A stretch of 25,923 nt of DNA from contig JAHHTF010000011.1 of the NCBI GenBank assembly GCA_020024775.1, positions 1-25,923 of the forward strand. Direction: 5' to 3'. The notes below the pieces were generated by a model. The model was not told the origin of the DNA and searched no databases. It saw only the letters and a program-made list of their open reading frames with translations. Source of the DNA: Ureaplasma sp. (lineage in GTDB: Bacteria; Bacillota_I; Bacilli_A; Mycoplasmatales; Mycoplasmoidaceae). How positions within the stretch are numbered: the first letter of the stretch is position 1; each line of letters begins with the position of its first letter. Below are positions 1-7,368 of this stretch, piece by piece. Made by a program: the position numbers and the translations under genes.

Positions 1-5
1 CATAG

Positions 6-36
6 AAAAAGTGGGTCCCTTCTTTTCGGTTCCCAC
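6..36 (-). terminator. Hairpin plus T-tract at window edge, terminator or attenuator
   Basis: On the minus strand a GTGGG...CCCAC stem with an inner CC/GG pair and a purine-rich loop is followed by five T. An ATG follows at the very edge (bases 3-1). It could end a short transcript of about 65 nt or be an attenuator for a gene outside the window. A stretch inside it faintly recalls a T-box (TGGGAACC), but the match is imperfect and no specifier domain is visible. Confidence 0.45.
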
Positions 37-115
37 AAAATTTCCTAATTACCCGTTTATCTAAGTTTAAAATAATGTTTTGGATGAAGAATAAATCAAT
101 GTTTGTTGTGAATAA

Positions 116-146
116 ATAAAAAACCTAACTGAGTAATCAGCTAGGT
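116..146 (-). terminator. Rho-independent terminator of the rplU-prp-rpmA operon
   Basis: A 10-bp stem (ACCTAGCTGA / TCAGTTAGGT, one G-T wobble) with a four-base loop is followed by six T on the minus strand. It starts ten bases after the rpmA stop codon. Confidence 0.85.
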
Positions 147-155
147 AATTTGATA

Positions 156-446
156 TTATTTTTTTTCAATAACGTTTACTTTTGTTTTGTTGTTCATGAA
201 TTTTTGGTATTGAACAACTCCATCTGTTAAAGCAAATAATGTGTGATCTTTTCCTTGACCAACATTTTTACCTGGGTAAATTTTGTTTCCTCTTTGTCTG
301 TAGATAATTTGTCCAGCTTTAGTAAATTGTCCATCACCTAATTTAGCACCAAGATATTTGGGATTAGAGTCTCTACCGTTCTTAGTAGAACCAACCCCTT
401 TTTTAGAAGCAAAGACTTGTAAGTCAACAATATATTTAATTTCCAT
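156..446 (-). CDS. rpmA: 50S ribosomal protein L27, with cleavable N-terminal extension
   Basis: L27 sits near the peptidyl-transferase centre of the large ribosomal subunit, where its N-terminus contacts tRNA. The 96-residue product has the family signature ASKKGVGSTKNGRDS followed by a typical basic core. Before it are twelve residues (MEIKYIVDLQVF) not present in E. coli-type L27. In Firmicutes such an extension ends in a hydrophobic/FF motif and must be removed by Prp to expose the Ala. Here the site would be F12|A13. The protease gene lies directly upstream and overlaps the rpmA start by 11 bases, so substrate and processing enzyme are co-translated. The start is fixed by this extension and a GGAGAAAG ribosome-binding site inside prp. 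Confidence 0.97.
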   Translation of the reverse strand: MEIKYIVDLQVFASKKGVGSTKNGRDSNPKYLGAKLGDGQFTKAGQIIYRQRGNKIYPGKNVGQGKDHTLFALTDGVVQYQKFMNNKTKVNVIEKK

Positions 447-765
447 TATTTCTTTCTCCTTTTAGAAAACTTTCATTAAAATTTATTTTTAAAAATGGAC
501 GATATTCTGGATTAGATTCAATTGCTCTTAATTGAGTATATATTAAACCTAGTAACTTAAATGTTTCGTTATCATAATTATTGATCACGATAGCAACATT
601 AGCTTCTCCACTTGTTCTGATGTTAGTATCATATTCATCGAATCAATTTAATGCTCCAACTGTAATAGCACTAACAGCTGCACAAACGATATCTCTACCA
701 TAGTCATCATATTCTGCATGACCACTAGCCACGAAACCATTTTTATAAAAGTTAACTGTAATCAT
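436..765 (-). CDS. prp: Ribosomal-processing cysteine protease Prp
   Basis: This 109-residue protein lies between rplU and rpmA, the conserved position of Prp, the protease that trims the L27 N-terminus during ribosome assembly. The catalytic pair is visible: His16 in SGHA and Cys28 in DIVCAAVS, in the order and spacing typical of the family (GHA - about ten residues - DIVCAAVS). One in-frame TGA (Trp, after GALN) breaks the ORF under the standard code, so a standard-code gene finder would miss it. It starts four bases after the rplU stop and its end overlaps rpmA, which indicates translational coupling. Confidence 0.9.
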
Positions 766-769
766 AAAA

Positions 770-1069
770 TTAGAAATTAATTTTTTGAATTAATAATTTT
801 GTGTATGGTTGTCTATGACCTTGTCTTTTTAAATGGTGTTTTTTAGATTTAAATTTGATGATGTTAATTTTCTTTTGTTTGCCTTGTTTTTCAACAACAG
901 CAACAACTTCAGCTTTATCTACAAAAGGTTTACCAATTTTGTCATTAACCATTAAAACTTCAGAGAATTTAACTTCTTTTCCAGTTTCAACTTCTAATTT
1001 TTCTACATATATAAAGTCACCTTCTTGTACTTTATATTGTTTTCCACCAGTTTGGAAAATTGCGAACAT
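770..1069 (-). CDS. rplU: 50S ribosomal protein L21
   Basis: A 99-residue L21 with the family opening MFAIFQTGGKQYKVQEGD, the central FSEVLMV block and a C-terminal GHRQPYTKL segment that binds 23S rRNA. I chose the internal ATG as the start because AAAGGAAT lies just upstream of it at correct spacing. A longer reading with MKGIT in front would use this Shine-Dalgarno sequence as coding. It is the first gene of the L21-Prp-L27 operon. Confidence 0.96.
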   Translation of the reverse strand: MFAIFQTGGKQYKVQEGDFIYVEKLEVETGKEVKFSEVLMVNDKIGKPFVDKAEVVAVVEKQGKQKKINIIKFKSKKHHLKRQGHRQPYTKLLIQKINF

Positions 1070-1084
1070 AGTAATTCCTTTCAA

Positions 1085-1147
1085 TTTAAAAATCGCTTAG
1101 TCAGGGGGAACTAGTCACTTGATACCCTTGTTAATGCGTGTAATAAC
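1085..1147 (-). promoter_or_regulatory. L21 leader-like ribosomal protein autoregulatory element
   Basis: The 5' untranslated RNA of rplU can fold with an outer stem CGC(A)TTA / TAAGCG (bases 1132-1138 and 1094-1099) enclosing a GGG...CCC pairing and a GTGACTAGTTCCCCCTGACT segment. Its GC content is well above the surroundings. Firmicutes carry a conserved L21 leader at this place that is thought to bind L21 for feedback control. The resemblance is from memory, not a covariance-model search. Confidence 0.6.
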
Positions 1148-1153
1148 TTACTA

Positions 1154-1159
1154 ATTATA
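1154..1159 (-). promoter_or_regulatory. -10 element of the rplU operon
   Basis: A perfect TATAAT on the minus strand, seven bases or so before the first base of the structured leader. No good -35 hexamer is visible at 17 bases. It lies only 17 bases downstream of the stop codon of the lipoprotein gene, and there is no hairpin terminator between them. Confidence 0.65.
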
Positions 1160-1176
1160 TCAAAAAAATTGAATAA

Positions 1177-2967
1177 TTAGTTTAAATCTTTAGATGTTAA
1201 TAACAATTTAAATGTGTTGTTAAATTGTTGTGGTTCTTTATTTTTTAAACAAGTAAATGAAATCTCCATAGTTCCATTGAATTCAATGTTAACTGTATTG
1301 TTAGGATTAGGGATAATATTGAACTCAATTTGTTCAGGGAAATTGTATGTAATTCAATCAATAGTAACAATATTAGTTGGATTGTTGTTTATTCAGTTTA
1401 ATAAACCATTAGACAAATCTATAAATGGAAAATTTGGAAACAAAGATTGTTGTGCTTCATAAAAACCAATATTAGTTGTTTCTATATAATTGCCAAATAA
1501 TGAGATTGTTGAGAAGTAGTTTTGTATTTGTTTTAAATATTGAATATTAGGGTTTTGACTATCTGATTGCTTTGCAATTCAATTAAATAGTTTTATATTC
1601 TGTTGTAATAAAGTGGATCTTTGAATTGTTTGGGTTTGAGGTTGGTTAGAAGATAATGCTTGTTTTGCAGCATCTAATACTTGTTGCTTGATTTTATTAG
1701 CGAAAGTGTTAGTTGATAAATCTGGTTGAAGAACTACAATATTTTCTTTATTATTTATGATTGAATCAATTGATTTCATCTTTTGGACTTCAATTCTTTT
1801 TTGAACATCTATATTATTTGGGGTATCTGTATCTATTATTGCGAAGTTCATATTTAGACTACCTAATTCATCATTACCAAGAAATTGGTTATTTTCATAA
1901 ACAGGGATTACATTGTATTCTTGTGTTGGAAAATAAGTTGATTTGTATTTGTTTTCAATCTCATTTCAATTTAAGTATTTTGTAATTTGTATATTATCAG
2001 CTGCTCCATTTTGAAGATATTCAGAAGCGTAACGATGCTTACCTACAAAATAAGATGGGATATAAGTTTGTAGTTCAGATAGTTTTGTATCATCCATTTT
2101 TAATTGATTAGCCATTGTTCTTTGGAGTTCTTTTAAATTAGGTAAAGAACTTTCAAATGGTGTATTAGTTTTTTGACTTATTTGTTTATTATCAGTAATG
2201 TTTCATTTGTTATTTGAGTATGTTGATAATGGAATATCAAATGATATGTTTTTGAAAACAATCTTTTCATTAGTTTTTGATAATGAAATGTTTGTGATTT
2301 CATAATTAGAAATTAATTCATTTCAAGTCAATTGTGTTTTATTATTAAATAGTAATTTTGTTTCATTAGAAATAAAAGTTTTAATAATATCTTTATTTGT
2401 AGCTAATGATAATCCATTTGATTCTATAGTAGGTTGTTTGTTGTCAAATCATGACTCATAGTTTAATTGTGGATTTATAAAACTAAAGTCAGTAAAAGTA
2501 TGATCAAAATTAGTTATTGTGAAAACAACATCAATTGGTTGGGATTTATAAACTCCATTACACTTTAAAATTAGTTTACCTTCTAATTCACTAGAGTTAT
2601 CTTGTATAGTTATTGATAATTGATTGAATTCAGGAACATCTCTTAGATTAGAAGTTAAAGATTGATTTGATAATGATGATAATTTAGTTTGCTTGTTTAG
2701 ATTTAGATGTTTAGCTAATACTAAATAAGAATCCACAGATAATCCATTTAAATCTCCACCTGTTGAATCTAATGGAGTAATATCTTCAGGTTCTGGTTTT
2801 GGTGGAATAATAGGTTCAGGCTGCGGGTTTTCATTTTGTGTTTGATTGTTGTTTGTTCCATTTGAATCATTAGTAGTACATGATGAAATAACAACAGGTA
2901 ATACTCCTATTGTCGATAATGCTAATGTTCCTAAAATAGAACAAATAATTTTCACTCTCTTTTTCAT
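1177..2967 (-). CDS. Surface lipoprotein, mollicute P35-like signal peptide
   Basis: A 596-residue secreted lipoprotein, intact only when TGA is read as Trp. Residues 1-29 are a basic, hydrophobic signal peptide ending in the lipobox ISSC, so Cys30 would be lipidated after cleavage by signal peptidase II and the protein held on the outer face of the membrane. A flexible linker rich in Asn, Gln, Pro and Glu (about residues 31-70) follows. The rest is rich in Asn, Ser, Thr and Ile with no recognised domain or catalytic motif. The PVVISSC end of the signal peptide resembles the P35 lipoprotein family of M. penetrans, but I cannot assign the mature part. It is a monocistronic unit, with the lysS terminator upstream and a separate rplU promoter downstream. 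An AAAGGG ribosome-binding site precedes the ATG. Confidence 0.85.
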
Positions 2968-3008
2968 ATTAATCCCTTTCTATAAGAGGTTAATATTTTA
3001 ATTTTATC

Positions 3009-3043
3009 AAAAAAAGCATTAAACTTTTTTGAGTTCAATGCTT
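3009..3043 (-). terminator. Rho-independent terminator of lysS
   Basis: Inverted repeat AAGCATT / AATGCTT with inner ACT/AGT pairs, followed by seven T on the minus strand. The stem overlaps the last bases of the lysS stop codon. Confidence 0.85.
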
Positions 3044-4526
3044 AGTTTTTATCTTTCATATGAGGGAATAATAAAACATCCCTGATTGTATTTTTTTCAG
3101 TTAATAACATTACAAGTCTGTCAATTCCGATTCCTAATCCACCAGTTGGAGGTAGACCATATTCTAGAGCATTAATGAAATCGTAATCCATTTCATTAGC
3201 TTCATCATTCCCTAATTCTTTTTCTTTTAATTGAGCAGCAAATCTATTGTATTGATCTTCTGGGTCATTTAATTCAGCGAAAGCATTTGCAAATTCTTTT
3301 TGTCCAATGAATAATTCGAATCTATCAGTATATCTGTTATCTTCGTTGTTCATTTTAGATAGTGGGCTAACTTCTACTGGGTGACCATAAACAAATGTAG
3401 GTTGAATAATTTTTTCTTCGCAAAAAGCTTCGAAGAAACCATTTAGAACATGACCTACTTTGTTTTCATGTTTCTTTAATTCAATGTTGTGTTTCTTAGC
3501 AAGTGCTAAAGCTTCTTTATCATCTGTAATTTTTCTGAAATCAATTCCTGTTACTTCTTTAACAAAATCACACATATGTTTCTTTTGGAAAGGTTTTCCT
3601 AAATCGATTTCAAAACCTCTATATGAAAATATTTTTTTATCGAATAATTTATCAACAGTATATTTGATAACATTTTCACATAATTCCATTGTGTCTTCCA
3701 TGTTAGCTAAAGCTTGGTAAGCTTCCATAGATGTGAACTCAGGGTTGTGAGTTGCATCCATCCCTTCATTTCTGAAGATTCTACCAATTTCATATACTTT
3801 ATCAAAACCACCAACTATTAATTTTTTAAGAGGTAGTTCTGTTGCAATTCTTAAATAATATTCTCTGTCTAATGCATTATGGTGGGTTGTAAATGGTCTA
3901 GCAGCAGCTCCACCTAAGATTGGTTGTAATACTGGAGTTTCTACTTCTAAGAAGTTTTGAGAATCCATATACTCTCTAATTGTTTTGATAATTTTAGATC
4001 TTAAAACAAAAGTTTTCATTGAGTCATCATTCATGATTAGATCAACATATCTTTCTCTTGCTCTAAGTTCTTCATCAACAAGTCCATGGAATTTTTCTGG
4101 TAGAACTTTTAAAGATTTAGAAATGATTTGAATCTTTTTAATGTTGATAGTTAATTCCCCAGTCATTGTTTTCATTGGTGAACCAATAATGTTAACAATA
4201 TCTCCAATATCAATTTTTTTGAAATAATGGAATGTATCTTTATCAACATTTTTCTTATTTAAATAGAATTGGATTCTTCCGCTAAAGTCTTTGATAACAC
4301 CAAATGTTTGTCTTTGGTTCATTACTCTACCAACTAATGAAATTTGTTCGTTGTCAAATTTTTCATGTAATTCTTCTTTTGAAAAATCATTATATGTTTT
4401 AATGAATTCAGAAATAACATAAGTTCTTTTGCAACCAGTAATAGCAAAAGGGTTTTGGTTGTTATTCTTAAGTTCAGTTAATTTATCTCATTTTATTTGT
4501 TCTTGATCTGTTAATTTTTTATACAT
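3042..4526 (-). CDS. lysS: Lysyl-tRNA synthetase, class II
   Basis: Charges tRNA-Lys with lysine in the cytoplasm. The 494-residue length is normal for the family. An N-terminal OB-fold anticodon-binding region (VGRVMNQRQTFGVIKDFSG) is followed by class II motif 1 around LEVETPVLQP, motif 2 RIFRNEGMDATHNPEFT, and motif 3 GLGIGIDRLVMLLT near the C-terminus. The start is the ATG giving MYKKLTDQEQIKW, because the family has an N-terminal helix there. A TGA Trp codon at residue 13 hides this start from standard-code calling, which would begin about 68 residues later. The ATG follows the stop of the upstream membrane gene by one base, so the two are translationally coupled. Confidence 0.97.
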
Positions 4527-4527
4527 A

Positions 4528-5673
4528 TTACGCCTTATATTTTCTTCTAATTATAGGTTTATTCTTATTATAAGATAAAATTCAAATTAATGATAACATA
4601 AAACTAGTTATGATATATGTTAACCCAAATTCAAAGTGTCATCTTGTGTGTTCAATATTAACTTTGTGCATAAATGCACCAACAATTGTTGTTACTATTA
4701 ATTGGAAAATAATTACCAATAATAACAAAACGAAATTAAATAATATTAAGATAAATGAATGGTTCATCTTACTAAATGTAACTATGGAAATAAACGACTT
4801 GTACCTATTTATTTTGGTCCATATTATAATGATGAATATAGCTAATATAGCCATGTTGCAACAGAATAGTATTAGTGAAAAAGTTTTAGATACTTTATCA
4901 TCAATAAAACTAGTTACCCCAGAGAAGAATGCTAAGACAAAGAAGATGGGAATATAAACTATATAGTATCACTTATATAGATAAAATATGTTCTTGGTAG
5001 TCTCTCAGTTCTTTGAAGTTGTTTTCTTAGGTTCTAAAGATTTGAATGAACTTTTTTTATCAGTATTTATTGGGAACAAATGGATAGATAAATTCTCAAC
5101 TAAAAATTTAGATTCTTCAGTAATAAAAGAACACATGCATAATAAATATTTGTTATGTTCTTTTAAGATGTTATTTAGTTCTTCTAAATCTTGTTCATAG
5201 ATATTCAAATCTTGGAAATTTAAGATAGCATGGTTTTTATTACAAATCAAAACTAATGCTACACAAAACTTTAAGATTTCAATCGAACTTAGTTTCTTAG
5301 TTCCTTTGCATTTTGATAAATCAAAACCAACCATTTTAAAATATTTTTGGATGCTTTTTTTGTCCATAGTTGATAGGTTTAGTTTCAAGATCAGATTGAT
5401 AAAATAATCAACCGGATAATTGAAAGAAGTAAACAAATCTTGACTCAATATTAATAGTTCATTGTCTATGTAACTTGAGAAGTCTTTGTGGTTTAATTCT
5501 GATATATTTAGATCATCAATATCTATTTCACCAAACTCAACTTTTTTATTGTGCATAAAAAAATCCCATAATACTTTTTTATCATGGTAATTAAGATTGA
5601 TGATGTTCAAATTCTTGTCACAATTATAGGAATGAATTTGGTCATTTATGTGTACGTTTTGTATCTTAAACAT
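4528..5673 (-). CDS. Degenerate ABC-ATPase-like domain fused to four-span membrane region
   Basis: A 381-residue protein, continuous when TGA is Trp. Residues 1-210 follow the layout of an ABC nucleotide-binding domain. NYHDKKVLW (28-36) stands where Walker A should be, and a GEIDIDDLNI strand (48-57) and SQDLFTS (77-83) at the Q-loop position follow. LSSIE (128-132) stands in place of LSGGQ and is followed by a helix, AILNFQDLN (149-157) in place of Walker B/D-loop, and LLCMCSF near the H-loop position. The Walker A Gly-Lys-Ser, the catalytic Glu and the H-loop His are all absent, so it should not hydrolyse ATP. Residues about 230-375 hold four hydrophobic helices. It is the first gene ahead of lysS and stops one base before it. 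The ABC relationship is my pattern reading, not a database hit; otherwise call it a hypothetical membrane protein. Confidence 0.6.
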
Positions 5674-5676
5674 ATT

Positions 5677-5688
5677 ATTATAATTATA
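5677..5688 (-). promoter_or_regulatory. Tandem TATAAT boxes, probable leaderless promoter for the membrane gene and lysS
   Basis: Two consecutive TATAAT hexamers (5683-5688 and 5677-5682) end three and nine bases before the ATG of the membrane gene, with no Shine-Dalgarno sequence. Transcription from the distal box would begin within a few bases of the start codon. No consensus -35 is visible; that position falls in the tRNA terminator stem. Confidence 0.5.
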
Positions 5689-5691
5689 TAA

Positions 5692-5728
5692 ATATTAAAA
5701 TAAGAGTGATTAGAAAATCACTCTTATT
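5692..5728 (-). terminator. Strong terminator after the tRNA pair
   Basis: A perfect 13-bp stem AATAAGAGTGATT / AATCACTCTTATT with a four-base loop, then TTTTAATATTT on the minus strand. It separates tRNA transcription from the membrane protein gene. Confidence 0.85.
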
Positions 5729-5740
5729 ATCTCTTTAAAA

Positions 5741-5817
5741 TGGTGGAGGCGATGGGGCTCAAACCCACGACCTCCTGAGTGCAAATCAGGTGCTCTATCA
5801 GACTGAGCTACGCCCCC
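5741..5817 (-). tRNA. tRNA-Ala (anticodon TGC)
   Basis: A 77-base cloverleaf with acceptor stem GGGGGCG / CGCCTCC, D-arm GCTC...GAGC, and anticodon stem CCTGA / TCAGG around TTTGCAC giving TGC. The T-arm is GTGGG-TTTGAGC-CCCAT and the CCA end is encoded. It starts one base after the CCA of tRNA-Ile, so both are cut from one precursor. The Ile-Ala order is the same as in many rRNA spacers, but no rRNA is present here. Confidence 0.95.
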
Positions 5818-5818
5818 A

Positions 5819-5895
5819 TGGTGGAAGTAAGTGGGCTCGAACCACCGACCTCACCCTTATCAGGGGTGTGCTCTAACCAACTGAGCTATACTTCC
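5819..5895 (-). tRNA. tRNA-Ile (anticodon GAT)
   Basis: A 77-base cloverleaf with acceptor stem GGAAGTA / TACTTCC, D-arm GCTC...GAGC, anticodon loop CTGATAA giving GAT, T-arm GTGGG-TTCGAGC-CCACT, discriminator A and encoded CCA. It is the first member of the two-tRNA transcript. Confidence 0.95.
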
Positions 5896-5908
5896 AAAAC
5901 AATAATAA

Positions 5909-5914
5909 ATTATA
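5909..5914 (-). promoter_or_regulatory. -10 element for the tRNA-Ile/tRNA-Ala transcript
   Basis: A perfect TATAAT on the minus strand, 13 bases before the 5' end of tRNA-Ile. The -35 region (TGTTTT) is poor. Confidence 0.55.
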
Positions 5915-5928
5915 TATTAAAAAAAGTT

Positions 5929-5954
5929 AAAAAAACATTTTTTGTTTAAAAATG
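5929..5954 (-). terminator. AT-rich terminator after ymdB
   Basis: A CATTTTT / AAAAATG stem with a short loop, followed by seven T on the minus strand, 47 bases after the ymdB stop. The stem is weak because it is nearly all A-T. Confidence 0.55.
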
Positions 5955-6001
5955 CAAATAATTTTATTTATTCTATATTAAATATTGTTTCAATGATGTT
6001 A

Positions 6002-6814
6002 TTAATTTTGTGGTTCATTGGGACCATAGATATAAATACGTTTAATAGATGTTGGGATTTTTTGTTTTTCATCTATATCAATGATTACTGCACAAAATTG
6101 ATAACCACCATCTTGTTGTTCTAATTTGAACCCTTCGATTGTTTCTGGGAATCTCATCTTTTCTACAATTGGTGTTCCAAAAGCACCAATGATACCTTCA
6201 GATGGTCCAGTCATACCAATGTCTGTGATATATGCAGTATTTGATCTGATTCTTTCATCGGCGGTTTGAACATGAGAATGGGTTCCACAAATTGCTGTAA
6301 CCTTACCTTTGAAATCATAGAATAAAGCATTTTTTTCACTGGTAGTTTCAGCATGAAAATCAATAATATGAAAATCACTTTTGTCTTTTGCAATTATTTC
6401 ATCTAATGCATGAAATGGGTTATTAACTTTTTCTTTAAAAAAGACTGATGAACCTAACAAGTTGGTGATTCTAACATTAAAGCCTTTGATTTTAACAACA
6501 GTAGTTCCTTCTCCAAACTCTGATAAAGAAGATTCTTTTGAAATATTATAAGGTCTAATGATATTATTCTTAGATTGTAAAATATCAAAAATATCATTTT
6601 TGTTTCATGTATGATTTCCCATTGTAAAGAAGTCAACACCAAATGACATTAGTTCATTATAGTGTTTTAAAATGATTCCTTTGCAGTGAGTTGCATTTTC
6701 TGCATTAGCGATAACAAAATCAATATTTTCTTTTTCTCTAATATTTCTTAATTCATTTTTGATAGCTTCTCTTCCGAGTCTAGCAAAAACATCGCCTATC
6801 ATTAAAATTTTCAT
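6002..6814 (-). CDS. ymdB: YmdB-family metallophosphoesterase (cyclic nucleotide phosphodiesterase)
   Basis: A 270-residue member of the calcineurin-like family typified by B. subtilis YmdB, which hydrolyses 2',3'- and 3',5'-cyclic nucleotides and affects RNA turnover. Visible metal-site motifs are GDVFARLGR (7-15), NAENATHCKGI (family form NGENAAGGKGI), GNHTWN (66-71), the IIDFHAETTSEK block, GTHSHVQTADERI and DIGMTGP. The length is normal. One TGA Trp (residue 70) splits it under the standard code and can look like a frameshift, but all segments are in one frame. It is the last gene of the pcrA operon; its Shine-Dalgarno sequence (TAGGAG) overlaps the stop codon of the preceding gene eight bases away. 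Confidence 0.93.
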
Positions 6815-6822
6815 ATTTGCTC

Positions 6823-7368
6823 CTAGTTAGTTATTAAAAAATCATATCTATGTTTTTTGTAATGTTTTTCATCTTTCTTATCATAAGGTTTAGCATAAAA
6901 ACTATATGATAATACAATGATTTGATCAAAAGAATATTTTTTAAATAATTTAGTTAATAATTTATTGTTGTAAAGAAATTGTTTATTTTCATCATCAATA
7001 AAACATGCATTAACAACTAAATAATCAAAATGAGTTTTGGATTCAAGATTATTGTTATTAGGCTGGTAACTTAAGTTTCAAAATTCATAATTATTCAGAA
7101 TGGAGTTTAATTTAGAAACTTCATATTTATAACCTGATCATGTTTTAGCAACTCTTGTCATATAAACATTTTGTTGTTTCTCAATTAGTTCATCGGCAAT
7201 AGCTAATGAATCGATTTCATTAGGTTTGGGATTGATAAATAAAAAACTTTTGGAATCAGTTAAATCTATTGTGTTTATGAAGTTTTTGTATAAACAACTA
7301 TAAGCATCATAGTTATCAGCTTTAGTCATCTTACTTAATGTGTTGTAATATTTATCTAATGTTCTCAT
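6823..7368 (-). CDS. Divergent 5-formyltetrahydrofolate cyclo-ligase-like protein
   Basis: A 181-residue protein between pcrA and ymdB. In M. genitalium, as I recall, the gene at this place (MG245) is annotated as 5-formyl-THF cyclo-ligase, which converts 5-formyl-THF to 5,10-methenyl-THF with ATP. Length, a basic N-terminal helix, FLFINPKPNEIDS (Glu51 at the position of the conserved substrate Glu) and the ending HRYDFLIT (family form VDxIIT) fit the fold. The Gly-rich GYGGGYYDR loop that binds the nucleotide is not there; FLYNNKLLTKLF stands in its place. Activity is therefore doubtful. The assignment rests mainly on position and weak pattern. It begins inside the pcrA stop codon (TAATG). 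Confidence 0.6.

Noticed and set aside
2968..3008. Invertible promoter for lipoprotein phase variation, as described for M. penetrans lipoprotein genes
   Set aside because: I found no inverted repeat pair flanking the promoter region of this gene, and no homopolymer tract within it that would suggest slippage.
4610..4957. Plus-strand 115-residue ORF
   Set aside because: It is antisense to the membrane-spanning part of the ABC-like protein, with no promoter or ribosome-binding site; the minus-strand reading makes a coherent hydrophobic protein.
6002..6814. Apparent frameshift or disruption of ymdB into three pieces
   Set aside because: The two ymdB segments are in one frame, separated only by a TGA codon at a conserved Trp position (GNHTW). 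The third piece is an out-of-frame overlap. With the mycoplasma code the gene is intact.
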